Shown one piece after another: positions 1 through 10,431 of a stretch of DNA of 64,000 nucleotides. The position numbers and the translations under genes are program-made. The notes below the pieces were generated by a model. It was given only the letters and a program-made list of their open reading frames with translations. It was not told the origin of the DNA and ran no database searches. Each line of letters opens with the position of its first letter. The first letter of the stretch is position 1. Source of the DNA: Betaproteobacteria bacterium (GTDB taxonomy: Bacteria > Pseudomonadota > Gammaproteobacteria > Burkholderiales > Casimicrobiaceae); contig READ01000009.1 of NCBI GenBank assembly GCA_004293675.1, forward strand, positions 62,001-126,000. The letters are read 5' to 3'.

Positions 1-400
1 CACGTTCAACATGACCAAACAGGTGTGTGACGGCATGCTTGATCGCGGCTGGGGGCGGATCATCAATATCTCATCGGTCAACGGCCAAAAGGGCGCGTTT
101 GGCCAAACCAACTACTCCGCTGCCAAAGCCGGCATGCATGGTTTTACTAAGGCGCTGGCGCTTGAAGTCGCGCGAAAAGGCGTCACCGTGAACACCATCT
201 CTCCGGGCTATATCGGCACCAAAATGGTGATGGCTATTCCAACCGATGTGCTGGACTCTAAGATCATTCCGCAAATACCAATGGGGCGCTTAGGCAAACC
301 AGAGGAGGTGGCCGGATTAGTTGCGTATTTAGCAAGCGACGAGGCGGCGTTTCTCACGGGGGCGAACATCGCAATTAACGGCGGCCAGCACATGCATTAA
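1..400 (+). CDS. phaB: Acetoacetyl-CoA reductase-like SDR, 3' part only
   Basis: This is the C-terminal half of a classical short-chain dehydrogenase; its start lies before the window, and the frame is open from base 2. Counting from the internal Met at 11-13, catalytic Ser22, Tyr35 and Lys39 (YSAAK) are visible, followed by the VNTISPGYIGT segment and the C-terminal TGANIAINGGQHMH tail typical of PhaB. The family reduces acetoacetyl-CoA to (R)-3-hydroxybutyryl-CoA with NADPH for polyhydroxyalkanoate synthesis. The call rests on the tail and general similarity. The Rossmann half is missing, so another 3-oxoacyl reductase remains possible. Confidence 0.8.
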   Translation, partial: TFNMTKQVCDGMLDRGWGRIINISSVNGQKGAFGQTNYSAAKAGMHGFTKALALEVARKGVTVNTISPGYIGTKMVMAIPTDVLDSKIIPQIPMGRLGKPEEVAGLVAYLASDEAAFLTGANIAINGGQHMH

Positions 401-401
401 T

Positions 402-418
402 CGCAGCGCTGCGGTTTT
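402..418 (+). terminator. Possible short terminator after the PhaB-like gene
   Basis: A 12-base perfect palindrome CGCAGCGCTGCG starts two bases after the stop and is followed by GTTTTG. The usable stem is short and the T run has only four residues, so this is a weak candidate. Confidence 0.3.
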
Positions 419-526
419 GTTATTGCGCATATTGCGCTTGTGGATTCGCCACGACGGATGCAGAATTCGCAGTAAGCGCCCTGGCGCTTTGATTTGTTTT
501 TGAACCCCAGACTCTAGGAGAAATTT

Positions 527-859
527 ATGGCAGGTTGGTATGAACTTAGCAAGGCAAGTGACGGGCAGTTTCGGTTCGTGCTCAAAGCGGGAAATAGCGA
601 AACCATTTTGACGAGCGAGCTATATCAGGCGAAGGGCTCGGCTGAAAACGGTATCGCTTCCGTGCAAAACAATTGCGGCAACGCGGATCGCTATGACGAA
701 AAGACGGCATCCAATGGCAAGCTGTATTTCAATTTGAAAGCGGGTAACCATCAAGTCATCGGCACCAGCCAGATGTATGCCGATGCAAGTGGACGTGCCA
801 CGGGCATTGCATCGGTGAAGACCAATGGTGGATCGAAAACGATCAAGGACATGACCTAG
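527..859 (+). CDS. YegP-like DUF1508 protein
   Basis: The 110-residue product has two tandem copies of the roughly 50-residue DUF1508 module. Both read FxLKAGNxxxIxTSxxY followed by a GIASVxxN segment (about residues 17-48 and 68-99). This is the compact alpha/beta fold of E. coli YegP, whose biochemical role is unclear. A good ribosome site (AGGAG) lies six bases before the ATG. The gene is single and has its own spacer on both sides. The TAG stop at 857-859 lies inside the terminal inverted repeat of the element at 856-994, so the reading frame may have been altered at its end when that element arrived. Confidence 0.88.
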   Translation: MAGWYELSKASDGQFRFVLKAGNSETILTSELYQAKGSAENGIASVQNNCGNADRYDEKTASNGKLYFNLKAGNHQVIGTSQMYADASGRATGIASVKTNGGSKTIKDMT

Positions 860-994
860 GGAGACGCTGATCAAATACCCATCGAGCATCGCATCCTTGG
901 ACTTGGGCCCGGTCGTAAACTTGCGACCAGCGGGTCGCCGCTGCATCGAAAATGCTCGCCATAGCCCCGCTATGCCTAATCAGCGTCTCCCTAG
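856..994. repeat. MITE-like 139-bp element with 16-bp terminal inverted repeats
   Basis: The 16 bases at 856-871 (CTAGGGAGACGCTGAT) are the exact reverse complement of 979-994. Both ends begin with CTAG. A weaker nested pair (CGAGCAT near 884 and ATGCTCG near 951) lies inside. No open frame is convincing in the element, so it looks like a non-autonomous miniature inverted-repeat element or a large hairpin. It overlaps the stop codon of the upstream YegP-like gene. Only one copy was seen in the window. Confidence 0.6.
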
Positions 995-1049
995 TCGCAG
1001 AGGGTCGAAAAAACGCGTTTTTTTAATCGCGTTTTTTTGATGCATTTAG

Positions 1050-1082
1050 TTGACATATAAACTATTCATATATAAATTTATA
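1050..1082 (+). promoter_or_regulatory. Candidate promoter and MarR-type operator of the aminobenzoyl-CoA operon
   Basis: A consensus TTGACA at 1050-1055 is followed by AT-rich sequence with TATAAA at 1071-1076 (15-base spacer) or TAAATT at 1073-1078 (17-base spacer). The 12-base perfect palindrome TATAAATTTATA at 1071-1082 covers the probable -10 region. MarR proteins usually bind such AT-rich palindromes, and a marR gene is the second gene of the operon, so autoregulation is inferred. The ATG of the first gene lies 64 bases downstream. Confidence 0.5.
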
Positions 1083-1146
1083 GAATAAATTGGTGAGTTG
1101 TTTGTTCGGGTAGACACGTCGTCAAAACGGTCGGATAAAGGTCAAT

Positions 1147-3534
1147 ATGTCTCAGAGAGTTACGTCGGTTGTGAGGCGCTTGGTGTGCATCGGCGGCGGC
1201 CCTGCCGGGCTCTACTTTGCGCTGCTGATGAAAAAGCGCGATCCGAGCATCGATGTGACGGTAGTTGAACGAAACCGCCCGTTCGACACCTTTGGTTGGG
1301 GCGTGGTGCTGTCTGATCAAACGCTAGCCAATTTGCGCGCCGCTGACGCCGAAACAGCCGCGCTGATCGGTGACGCATTCAATCACTGGGACGACATCGA
1401 AGTGTTCTTCCGGGACCGAAGCGTGCGCTCCGGTGGTCATGGCTTCTGCGGTATCGGTCGAAAACACCTACTCAATATTCTTCAAGAGCGTTGTGTGGCG
1501 TTGGGTGTGAACTTAGTCTTCGAAACCGAAAGCACCGACGATCAGCTCATAGCAGCGCAGTACAACGCCGATTTGGTCATTGCCTGTGACGGGCTCAACA
1601 GTCGAATTCGGACGCGCTATGCCGATGTGTACCAGCCGGACGTCGAATTGCGTGCGTGCCGATTCGTATGGCTCGGAACCAAGAAAAAATTTGACGCGTT
1701 CACCTTTGCCTTCGAGCAAACCGAACACGGCTGGTTCCAAGCGCATGCCTACCAATTCAATGCAGACACGTCGACGTTTATTGTCGAAACGCCCGAATCG
1801 GTGTGGCGCGCGCATGGGCTTGATGAAATGTCACAGGCAGACGCCGTGCAGTTCTGCGAGAAGTTGTTCGCCAAGTACTTAGATGGCAACGCGCTGCTGT
1901 CGAACGCAGCGCATTTGCGTGGCTCGGCGATGTGGATTCGTTTCCCGCGGGTCGTGTGCAAGTCCTGGGTGCATCGGGTTGCCATCGGTGAGCGACAGGT
2001 TCCCGTTGTTTTGATGGGAGACGCCGCACATACAGCGCATTTCTCGATTGGCTCGGGCACCAAACTCGCGCTCGAAGACGCTATTGATCTGGCCAACGAA
2101 TTTGCGACCGGTACAGCGCTTGACGATGTGCTCACGAACTACGAGGCGCGTCGAAGTGTCGAGGTGTTGAAAATTCAAAACGCGGCTCGGAATTCAACCG
2201 AGTGGTTTGAAAACGTCGAGCGATATTCGGGCATGCAGATTGAGCAGTTTGCCTATTCACTGCTCACCCGCTCACAGCGAATCAGTCATGAAAATTTACG
2301 GCTGCGTGACAACGCATGGCTCAACGGCTATGAGCGCTGGTTTGCGCAGGGCGCAACGCGATCGCCGGGCTCTGCCAAAAGAGCCGTTGCCCCAATGCTC
2401 ACGCCGTACACCGTTCGTGGGTTGACACTGAAAAACCGCATCGTTGTGTCGCCCATGGCGACCTACAGCGCGGTTGATGGATTAGTACAAGACTTTCATC
2501 TCGTTCATCTGGGAGCGCGCGCTCTGGGGGGGGCGGCCATGGTGTTTGTTGAAATGACATCGCCAACGATGGATGGCCGCATTACGCCCGGTTGCACCGT
2601 GCTTGAGAACGAAGAGCAAGAGCATGCGTTAAAGCGCATCGTCGATTTCGTCCACACGCAAAGTGACGCCAAGATCGCGTTGCAGATCGGGCACGCCGGC
2701 CCCAAAGGTTCCACTCAAGTGGGCTGGGAGCAAACCGATGAGCCCTTGTCATCAGGCAACTGGCCGTTGATGGCGGCGAGCGAAATCGCCTATGGTTCGC
2801 AAAATCAAACACCGCGAGCCATGACCCGCGCCGACATGGACGCTATGACCGCTGCCTTTGTGAGCGCCACACAGCGCGCCGCAAGAGCCGGTTTTGATTG
2901 GCTTGAATTGCACTGCGCGCACGGTTACCTGCTGTCGAGCTTCATTTGCCCACTGACCAATCATCGCTCAGACGAATACGGCGGAAGTGTCGAACGTCGC
3001 TGTCGTTATCCGCTCGAGGTTTTTTCAGCGATACGCGCGCTTTGGCCGTCTGAAAAACCCATGAGCGTTCGGATTTCTGCGCACGATTGGGCCGAGGGCG
3101 GTAACACCGCTGATGACGCGGTTGTGGTGGCGCGCTTGTTTAAGTCAGTCGGCGCGGATTTCATCGATGTGTCGTCCGGTCAAACCACGCGCGCCGCAAA
3201 GCCTGTTTACGGTCGTATGTACCAAACGCCGTTTGCCGACCAAATTCGAAACGAAGTGGGTATCGCAACCATCGCCGTGGGAGCCATCAGCGAAGCCGAT
3301 CACGCCAATAGCATCATCGCAGCCGGACGCGCCGATCTGTGTGCGATTGCGCGGCCGCACCTGGCCGATCCCGCGTGGACGTTGCACGAGGCTGCGAAAT
3401 TGCAAAGCCGAGACGTCGTGTGGCCCAAACAGTATCTCAGCGGTCGAGATCAACTCTATCGTGAAATTGCCAAGCAGCAAGCCATGAGCGCCGGGCCATC
3501 TGGTGCGGCTGCCAACGAAGCGGAGGCAGGCTAA
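1147..3534 (+). CDS. 2-aminobenzoyl-CoA (or salicylyl-CoA) monooxygenase/reductase fusion
   Basis: This 795-residue flavoenzyme has two parts. Residues 10-390 form an FAD-dependent aromatic monooxygenase (GGGPAG dinucleotide motif at 16-21, GDAAHT near 293). Residues 400-770 form an old-yellow-enzyme FMN reductase ([20 protein letters not shown], then a HGYLLSSF...DEYGGS core). This is the layout of Azoarcus 2-aminobenzoyl-CoA monooxygenase/reductase, which hydroxylates and dearomatises the ring. The related label in databases is salicylyl-CoA 5-hydroxylase. The downstream aryl-CoA ligase, beta-oxidation-type genes and RidA favour the 2-amino substrate. The stop overlaps the marR start (TAATG). 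A ribosome site AAAGG lies at 1137-1141. Confidence 0.88.
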   Translation: MSQRVTSVVRRLVCIGGGPAGLYFALLMKKRDPSIDVTVVERNRPFDTFGWGVVLSDQTLANLRAADAETAALIGDAFNHWDDIEVFFRDRSVRSGGHGFCGIGRKHLLNILQERCVALGVNLVFETESTDDQLIAAQYNADLVIACDGLNSRIRTRYADVYQPDVELRACRFVWLGTKKKFDAFTFAFEQTEHGWFQAHAYQFNADTSTFIVETPESVWRAHGLDEMSQADAVQFCEKLFAKYLDGNALLSNAAHLRGSAMWIRFPRVVCKSWVHRVAIGERQVPVVLMGDAAHTAHFSIGSGTKLALEDAIDLANEFATGTALDDVLTNYEARRSVEVLKIQNAARNSTEWFENVERYSGMQIEQFAYSLLTRSQRISHENLRLRDNAWLNGYERWFAQGATRSPGSAKRAVAPMLTPYTVRGLTLKNRIVVSPMATYSAVDGLVQDFHLVHLGARALGGAAMVFVEMTSPTMDGRITPGCTVLENEEQEHALKRIVDFVHTQSDAKIALQIGHAGPKGSTQVGWEQTDEPLSSGNWPLMAASEIAYGSQNQTPRAMTRADMDAMTAAFVSATQRAARAGFDWLELHCAHGYLLSSFICPLTNHRSDEYGGSVERRCRYPLEVFSAIRALWPSEKPMSVRISAHDWAEGGNTADDAVVVARLFKSVGADFIDVSSGQTTRAAKPVYGRMYQTPFADQIRNEVGIATIAVGAISEADHANSIIAAGRADLCAIARPHLADPAWTLHEAAKLQSRDVVWPKQYLSGRDQLYREIAKQQAMSAGPSGAAANEAEAG

Positions 3535-3998
3535 TGGACATGGAAGCACGCGCTCACAGCGAACACCCCGAAGCCCTGCGACTGTGGCTTCGAATGCTTA
3601 CTTGCACGCAGCTCATTGAAAAGCAAGTCCGGAATCAGCTTCGCGAACAATTCGACACCACGCTGCCGCGCTTTGATTTGATGGCGCAGCTGGAGCGAGC
3701 ACCGGGCGGATTGTTGATGCGCGAATTGTCACAACGCATGATGGTGACCGGCGGCAACGTCACCGGCGTGACCGATCAATTGGTCAGCGAGGGGCTGGTC
3801 GAGCGGCGTGAGGTTGCAGACGATCGCCGTGCGTACTTGGTATGTTTAACCACCAAAGGTCGTCGTGAATTTAATGCCATGGCACGACAACACGAAGCGT
3901 GGATTGTCGAGGCTTTTGCCGGGCTCAGTCGCTCCGAAATCGTCGCGCTTCACACTTTATTGGGTCGCGTCAAAGCGCATCAGTTGGAGAACGTATGA
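3534..3998 (+). CDS. MarR-family transcriptional regulator
   Basis: The 154-residue protein has the MarR winged-helix fold. Helical dimerisation segments flank a recognition region ([28 protein letters not shown]) and the wing carries the family signature [15 protein letters not shown]. It starts on the last base of the preceding stop codon and ends overlapping the next start (ATGA), so it is translationally coupled inside the catabolic operon. It probably represses the operon and responds to an aryl-CoA or the free acid. The AT-rich palindrome at 1071-1082 is the likely binding site. The effector is inferred, not seen. Confidence 0.9.
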   Translation: MDMEARAHSEHPEALRLWLRMLTCTQLIEKQVRNQLREQFDTTLPRFDLMAQLERAPGGLLMRELSQRMMVTGGNVTGVTDQLVSEGLVERREVADDRRAYLVCLTTKGRREFNAMARQHEAWIVEAFAGLSRSEIVALHTLLGRVKAHQLENV

Positions 3999-4849
3999 AA
4001 CACTATGTCGGCCCGGCCAACCCCATGCGCGCACAGTTTGATGCGCTGCAGAGCTACACCGGTGGGCACTTTGCCTATGCGTATGCGGATGGCGTGGCAA
4101 CCATCACGCTCAATCGTCCGGAGCGAAAGAATCCACTGACCTTTGATTCCTACGCTGAGCTCCGAAATTTGTTCGCTGCGATGCGCTACTCAACCGACGT
4201 TTCGGTCGTTGTTGTCACGGGCTCGGGCGGTAATTTTTGTTCCGGCGGCGATGTACATGAAATCATCGGGCCGCTCACCAAAATGACCATGCCAGAGCTC
4301 CTGGAATTCACTCGGATGACCGGTGACCTGGTCAAAACGATGCGCGCTTGTCCTCAGCCCATCATCGCAGCGATTGATGGCATTTGTGCGGGTGCTGGAG
4401 CAATGGTCGCATTGGCATCGGACTTTCGTCTAGGTACGCCCAACACGAAGACCGCCTTTTTGTTTTCGCGCGTTGGTTTGGCCGGAGCAGACATGGGCGC
4501 GTGTGCGTTGCTACCGCGCATGATTGGTCAAGGTCGTGCCAGCGAACTGTTGTTTACCGGCCGTGCGATGAGCGCTGAAGAAGGGCTGGCATGGGGTTTT
4601 TTCTCCGCGCTGCATGCGCCCGATCAGTTGCACGGCGCTGCGCTGAAGCTCGCGAGTCAACTGGCAAGCGGTCCGACTTTCGGCCATGCGATGACTAAAA
4701 ATATGCTCAATCAGGAATGGAGTATGAGCATCGACATGGCCATCGAGGCCGAAGCGCAGGCACAAGCCATCTGCATGAAGACGCAGGATTTTGTGCGCGC
4801 ATTCGAAGCCTTTGCTGCGAAGCAAAAACCACAGTTCGAGGGCAACTGA
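3995..4849 (+). CDS. Enoyl-CoA hydratase/isomerase family protein
   Basis: This is a 284-residue crotonase-fold protein. It shows the oxyanion-hole segments [16 protein letters not shown] and [20 protein letters not shown] and the catalytic-loop region around [19 protein letters not shown]. The start at 3995 overlaps the marR stop (ATGA) and has GGAG five bases upstream. A longer in-frame start at 3899 lies inside marR and has no support. Within this operon it probably hydrates or opens the dearomatised amino-oxo-cyclohexene-carboxyl-CoA ring in a beta-oxidation-like route. Substrate specificity cannot be read from the sequence. Confidence 0.88.
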   Translation: MKHYVGPANPMRAQFDALQSYTGGHFAYAYADGVATITLNRPERKNPLTFDSYAELRNLFAAMRYSTDVSVVVVTGSGGNFCSGGDVHEIIGPLTKMTMPELLEFTRMTGDLVKTMRACPQPIIAAIDGICAGAGAMVALASDFRLGTPNTKTAFLFSRVGLAGADMGACALLPRMIGQGRASELLFTGRAMSAEEGLAWGFFSALHAPDQLHGAALKLASQLASGPTFGHAMTKNMLNQEWSMSIDMAIEAEAQAQAICMKTQDFVRAFEAFAAKQKPQFEGN

Positions 4850-4850
4850 A

Positions 4851-6005
4851 ATGCGCGCCACCACGACGCACCTAACGCTGCCATTCTTTGATAATACGCA
4901 TCGCGAGTTGGGCGATTGCCTCGCCGATTGGCTCCCGCAACAGCGCGTTGATGAGACTGATGACCGCGCGGCGTGTCGAGCTTGGGTTGGGTTGCTAGGG
5001 CGCAATCAATGGTTGCGCTACTGTGTTCCGGCTGCACATGGCGGTGCGCTGCAAACGCTCGACTCTCGGGCGTTAGTAATTTTGCGCGAAAACCTAGCCT
5101 TCCACTCGCCGCTCGCTGATTTTGCCTTTGCGATGCAAGGTTTGGGTAGTGGGGCGATTACGTTGGCGGGCAGCGCGGCACAGCAAAGAAAGTATCTTCC
5201 GGCCGTTGCATCGGGTGAAAAAATTGCGGCGTTTGCGTTGTCAGAACCGGACGCTGGATCGGATGTGGGTGCCATGCAATCAAGCGCCGTCACCACGGCG
5301 GACGGCTACACGATCAACGGCACCAAGACCTGGATTAGCAACGGCGATTTGGCGGACTTTTACTGCGTATTTGCCAAGACCGATCCTACGGCGGGCACCC
5401 GCGGCATCAGTTGCTTCGCTATTGATGCAGGAACACCGGGGCTCGACAGTAGCCAACACATCCACGTCATGGCCCCGCATCCACTGTCGACACTTCGCTT
5501 CAAGGACTGTACGGTTGACGCCGATGCACTGATTGGTCAAACCCATGGCGGCTTTAAGCTTGCGATGCAAACGCTAGACATTTTTCGTGCGTCGGTCGCG
5601 GGTGCTGCACTGGGCATGGCGCGGCGCGCCATGGCCGAGGCGATTTCACATGTCAAGCAGAGAGCCATGTTTGGCCAAAAGCTGGCGGATTTTCAGCTCA
5701 CTCAAGCCAAACTAGGACAGATGCAAGCGTTGATCGATAGCGCCGCACTGCTGACCTATCGCGCAGCCTGGATGCGAGATGTACAGGAAGTTCGAACCAC
5801 CGCCGAAGCGGCGATGGCCAAAATGACCGCCACCGAAAACGCTCAGCAGGTGATTGATATGGCGCTGCAAATGCACGGCGGACGGGGTGTTGAAGTTGGG
5901 GCTGTGGTCGAGCATCTCTACCGCGATATTCGCTCGTTGCGCATTTACGAAGGTGCGACCGAAGTGCAACAACTCATCATTGGCAAGGCCGTTTTGGGAG
6001 CGTAG
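4851..6005 (+). CDS. Acyl-CoA dehydrogenase family protein
   Basis: The 384-residue flavoprotein has the acyl-CoA dehydrogenase signatures. These are the FAD-side loop FALSEPDAGSDVGAM, then TINGTKTWISNGDLAD, MFGQKLADFQ and the C-terminal MHGGRGVEVGAVVEHLYRDIRSLRIYEGATEVQQLIIGK. Glu in the YEGATE segment is the usual position for the catalytic base. The start at 4851 is one base after the previous stop and has GAGGG upstream. An in-frame start at 4791 would overlap the hydratase by 59 bases. It presumably oxidises an alicyclic CoA intermediate of the aminobenzoyl-CoA pathway. Confidence 0.9.
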   Translation: MRATTTHLTLPFFDNTHRELGDCLADWLPQQRVDETDDRAACRAWVGLLGRNQWLRYCVPAAHGGALQTLDSRALVILRENLAFHSPLADFAFAMQGLGSGAITLAGSAAQQRKYLPAVASGEKIAAFALSEPDAGSDVGAMQSSAVTTADGYTINGTKTWISNGDLADFYCVFAKTDPTAGTRGISCFAIDAGTPGLDSSQHIHVMAPHPLSTLRFKDCTVDADALIGQTHGGFKLAMQTLDIFRASVAGAALGMARRAMAEAISHVKQRAMFGQKLADFQLTQAKLGQMQALIDSAALLTYRAAWMRDVQEVRTTAEAAMAKMTATENAQQVIDMALQMHGGRGVEVGAVVEHLYRDIRSLRIYEGATEVQQLIIGKAVLGA

Positions 6006-6008
6006 TTC

Positions 6009-7646
6009 ATGGCAACTGCTCACATTGATACGTTTGTCTATGATCGCCTACCGCCGCCAGATCAGCGCGCGATCACGCCATTCGAAGGGCTTGATTGGCA
6101 GTGTCCGGAGCGCGTCAATCTTGTCGCCGTACTGCTCGATGACGCAGTGGCTTCGAGGGGATTTACTGAGCGCGTGATGCTGCGCTCGGATGGACAATCG
6201 CTGACGTATGGTGAAGCACTGTTGCGGGTGAATCAGATATGCCGCGTGTTGGTTGACGATCTGGGTCTGCAATCGGGCCAGCGCGTATTGCTGCGCGGCG
6301 GCAATTCGATCGTGCTTGCCCTGTCGTGGCTTGCCGTGGTGAAAGCCGGCGGTATCGCTGTGGCAACGATGCCGCTGCTGCGCGCCAAAGAGCTGGGCGA
6401 GATCATCGAAAAATCGCGCCCATCGCTCACCATTTGCGAAGCGCTATGGCTTGATGAAATGACCGTGGCGATAGCCAGTGCGGACAGCGTCGAGCTGCCC
6501 GTGGTCACCTTCAACGCCACCGGTCATGTCGGCGATGAGGCGCGTGATTTGATGCGGATGTCGAAGGAAAAGCCGACGAGTTTCGACGCTGTGAAGGTGC
6601 TTGCCGACGACATTGCGCTGCTCGCGTTCACCTCGGGCACCACTGGCAAACCGAAAGCGGTGTGCCACTCGCATTGCGATGTACTGGCGTCGTGCCAGGC
6701 TTGGCCCAAGCATGTGCTGCAACTTGTGTCGAGTGACATCGTTGTTGGTTCGCCGCCGCTGGCCTTTACGTTCGGTCTGGGTGCCATGCTCATTTATCCG
6801 ATGTGGGCTGGGGCATCCGTTTACTTCCCAGCGAAGGGCTACACACCAGAGTCGATGGTGCAGACGCTCAATCGCGCGCAAGCTACCGTGACGGTCACCG
6901 CGCCGACCCTCTACCGGCAAATGGCACCGTTTGCGGCGACGCACACATTGCCATCGCTGCGTCTGAGCGTGAGCGCAAGCGAGGGGCTTGCCGATGCAAC
7001 ACGTGGACTTTGGCGCGATGCGACAGGCGTCGAAATGATCGACGGGATCGGTGCCACGGAAATGTTTCATATCTTCATCTCATCAGCGGGTAGCGAAGTG
7101 AAGCGTGGTGCCATTGGTAAGGTTGTGCCCGGATACCAAGCGAAGGTGGTGGACGAGAACGGCAACGAGCTGCCGCGCGGCAAGATCGGCAAGCTTGCGG
7201 TGATAGGGCCCACGTCGTGCAAGTATCTCGATGATCCACGGCAGACGAACTACGTGAAGTCTGGCTGGAATTGCCCCGGCGACGCCTTTCTGCAGGACGA
7301 AGAGGGATACTTTGTTTATCAGTCTCGCGCCGACGACATGATCATCACTGCGGGCTATAACGTGGGCGGCCCCGAGGTGGAGGATGCGCTGATGCGCCAC
7401 GAAGCGGTTGCCGAATGCGGCGTGATTGGAAAACCCGACGATGAGCGTGGGATGATTGTCAAAGCCTTCGTCGTGTTAAAGCCCGGCTTTGTGGCGTCGG
7501 CGTCGCTCATTGAGACGCTACAAGCGCACGTCAAAGCCACCATTGCGCCGTATAAGTACCCACGTGAAATCGAATTTCTTGCGTCTCTGCCGCGCACTGA
7601 AACCGGAAAACTACAACGCTTCAAACTGAAAGGCAACACGCCGTGA
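6009..7646 (+). CDS. 2-aminobenzoate/benzoate-type CoA ligase
   Basis: This 545-residue ANL-superfamily adenylate-forming enzyme has the P-loop-like motif FTSGTTGKPK at about residues 207-216 and a DGIGATEMFH substrate-side motif typical of benzoate- and aminobenzoate-CoA ligases. It also has the hinge YQSRADDMIITAGYNVGGPEVE and the C-terminal lysine in RTETGKLQRFKLK. It activates an aromatic acid to its CoA thioester with ATP, supplying the substrate of the monooxygenase encoded at 1147. The gene follows the dehydrogenase by three bases and overlaps the next gene (GTGA). Anthranilate is the inferred substrate; benzoate or salicylate would also fit the family. Confidence 0.87.
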   Translation: MATAHIDTFVYDRLPPPDQRAITPFEGLDWQCPERVNLVAVLLDDAVASRGFTERVMLRSDGQSLTYGEALLRVNQICRVLVDDLGLQSGQRVLLRGGNSIVLALSWLAVVKAGGIAVATMPLLRAKELGEIIEKSRPSLTICEALWLDEMTVAIASADSVELPVVTFNATGHVGDEARDLMRMSKEKPTSFDAVKVLADDIALLAFTSGTTGKPKAVCHSHCDVLASCQAWPKHVLQLVSSDIVVGSPPLAFTFGLGAMLIYPMWAGASVYFPAKGYTPESMVQTLNRAQATVTVTAPTLYRQMAPFAATHTLPSLRLSVSASEGLADATRGLWRDATGVEMIDGIGATEMFHIFISSAGSEVKRGAIGKVVPGYQAKVVDENGNELPRGKIGKLAVIGPTSCKYLDDPRQTNYVKSGWNCPGDAFLQDEEGYFVYQSRADDMIITAGYNVGGPEVEDALMRHEAVAECGVIGKPDDERGMIVKAFVVLKPGFVASASLIETLQAHVKATIAPYKYPREIEFLASLPRTETGKLQRFKLKGNTP

Positions 7647-8041
7647 AGCTTCTACAACCGCCCGATTGGGCACCACCCAAGGGCTACGCCAACGGCATCG
7701 CTGCGCGCGGAACAACGATTTTCGTGGGGGGACAGATTGGCTGGAACGCGCAACAACAATTCGAGACGGATGACTTTATTGCGCAAACCAAGCAAGCGCT
7801 GCAAAACGTGGTCGCGGTGTTGCGCGCAGGCGACGCAGGCCCTGAGCACATGGTTCGAATGACTTGGTACGTTATTGATCGTGACGAATACAACGCTCGT
7901 TTGAAGGAATTGGGCGCGGTGTATCGTGAGGTGATCGGACGCAATTTTCCAGCGATGAGCTGCGTGGCGGTTGCAGCACTCATGGAGCGGCGCGCCAAGG
8001 TGGAAATCGAGGTCACGGCGGTGTTGCCAGACGCTTTGTAG
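7643..8041 (+). CDS. RidA/YjgF-family enamine/imine deaminase
   Basis: The 132-residue protein is a full-length RidA homologue: an N-terminal strand region with FVGGQIGWNAQ, a FIAQTKQALQNVVAVLRAGDAG helix and a MSCVAVAALMERRAKVEIEVTAV end. RidA proteins are trimers that hydrolyse reactive enamines or imines and release ammonia. The GTG start overlaps the ligase stop. Its presence as the last gene suggests it removes the amino group of an enamine-type ring intermediate made from 2-aminobenzoyl-CoA. That inference separates this operon from a salicylate pathway. The canonical Arg near the C-terminus (E. coli RidA Arg105) is hard to assign by eye. Confidence 0.88.
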   Translation: MKLLQPPDWAPPKGYANGIAARGTTIFVGGQIGWNAQQQFETDDFIAQTKQALQNVVAVLRAGDAGPEHMVRMTWYVIDRDEYNARLKELGAVYREVIGRNFPAMSCVAVAALMERRAKVEIEVTAVLPDAL

Positions 8042-8115
8042 GCGATGCTTTGGTGTTGATGTGCTGTGAAAGCGTAGCTCGCTAGCATCGTTGGAAACAA
8101 CAGCGCCTGCATTGA

Positions 8116-9309
<1,194 letters not shown>

Positions 9310-9344
9310 TTGAATATCGATCATGTATTGGGCGCGTTCAAACG

Positions 9345-10136
9345 CTAAAAATTACGTTGTGCAGCTACGAACTCACAGACGGCTTCAATGACAATTTCCG
9401 GTTGATCGCGGTGCGGCGAGTGACCGCAATTCGGGATCAACATCAGCTCGCCGTTTTGCACATCGCGGGCCACGGTTTCGGCTTGTGAATCAGTGCCGTA
9501 TTCATCATCTTCGCCCTGAATCGTCAAGCACGGCGCAACGATGTGAGAGAGCGCATCGCTGATGTGCCATTCGCGAAACTCGGCGCTGAGCCACACGTCG
9601 TTCCATCCCCAAAACGCGGAATCAACATCGGCGTGATGGCGTGACAACCGCTCGCGCAAATCGGTGCGCGTGTAGGCGTCTTTGGCCAGTTCAATGGCGT
9701 CAATGCTCTTCTGCTCCACGAACACGTGCGGCGCGAGCGTGATGATGCCCTGCACAGCCATCGGAATCGTCGCGGCGTAAATGAGCGCGATGCTGCCACC
9801 GTCTGAGTGACCAAAGAGCCAAGGTCGTTCGATACGCAGCGCGGCTAACAGCTGCGGCAATACATTTTGGCCTTCGATGTGCAGAAAGTTACTCTGCCAA
9901 CGCTCTTCCAAAGGACGTGGCGTTGACTTGCCGTAGCCGTAGCGCGAATAGACCAATCCGCGCATGCCGAGCGCCTTGCACAGCGTGTCGGGGAAGTCGC
10001 GCCACATTGAAACAGAGCCCAAGCCTTCATGAATGAAAACCATGGTGTCGCGCGCGTCGGGATCACCGACCCAAGCGCATTCGAGGGCAATATCGCGGCC
10101 ATTTCGGCGTACTTTGACGGAGACGGGTTGGGGCAT
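9345..10136 (-). CDS. Alpha/beta hydrolase
   Basis: The 263-residue alpha/beta hydrolase has an oxyanion segment IHEGLGSVSMW, a nucleophile elbow GHSDGG, an acid in GEDDEYG and a catalytic histidine in NCGHSPHRD. Its length fits single-domain esterases and ring-fission-product hydrolases of aromatic pathways. It is convergent with pobA, so any role in anthranilate or 4-hydroxybenzoate catabolism rests on position only. The substrate is unknown. Confidence 0.82.
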   Translation of the reverse strand: MPQPVSVKVRRNGRDIALECAWVGDPDARDTMVFIHEGLGSVSMWRDFPDTLCKALGMRGLVYSRYGYGKSTPRPLEERWQSNFLHIEGQNVLPQLLAALRIERPWLFGHSDGGSIALIYAATIPMAVQGIITLAPHVFVEQKSIDAIELAKDAYTRTDLRERLSRHHADVDSAFWGWNDVWLSAEFREWHISDALSHIVAPCLTIQGEDDEYGTDSQAETVARDVQNGELMLIPNCGHSPHRDQPEIVIEAVCEFVAAQRNF

Positions 10137-10431
10137 GGGCGGTGAGTTGGTAAGACTGTTGGGGGAGGGCTAAATCCCCTCTCGCTAGGGGATCGGGCCG
10201 ACTTCGCGCCCGAGGTTGGGCGTGGCATCGTCTCGAGAATCAAGATTTATTTTAGAGGCTGACGTCGTTGCCTCCCGGCGGATCTGCTCGTTGCGGGTTC
10301 ATGGTTCGACAAGCTCACCACGAACGGGCGCTCGCCACGAATGGGGGACTGTCGGCTCGGCGAGTTCCACTGGCGCGGCAGCTAGTTCAAATCGCTACAC
10401 TGCGTTAAGCCCACAGACGGAGCAAGGTGTG
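10137..10431. other. Gene-free spacer with REP-like palindromes
   Basis: This 295-base divergent spacer holds a hairpin ATCCCCT-N6-AGGGGAT (10174-10193). It also holds a short imperfect palindrome at 10303-10327 (GTTCG...CGAAC arms) of the kind found scattered between proteobacterial genes. No clear promoter was recognised. The reading frame of the downstream TPR gene stays open through part of this spacer but lacks codon support. Confidence 0.4.

Noticed and set aside
10303-10327. A palindrome resembling dispersed REP-type sequence
   Set aside because: Only one copy in the window and a short stem; kept as a spacer note, not as a finding.
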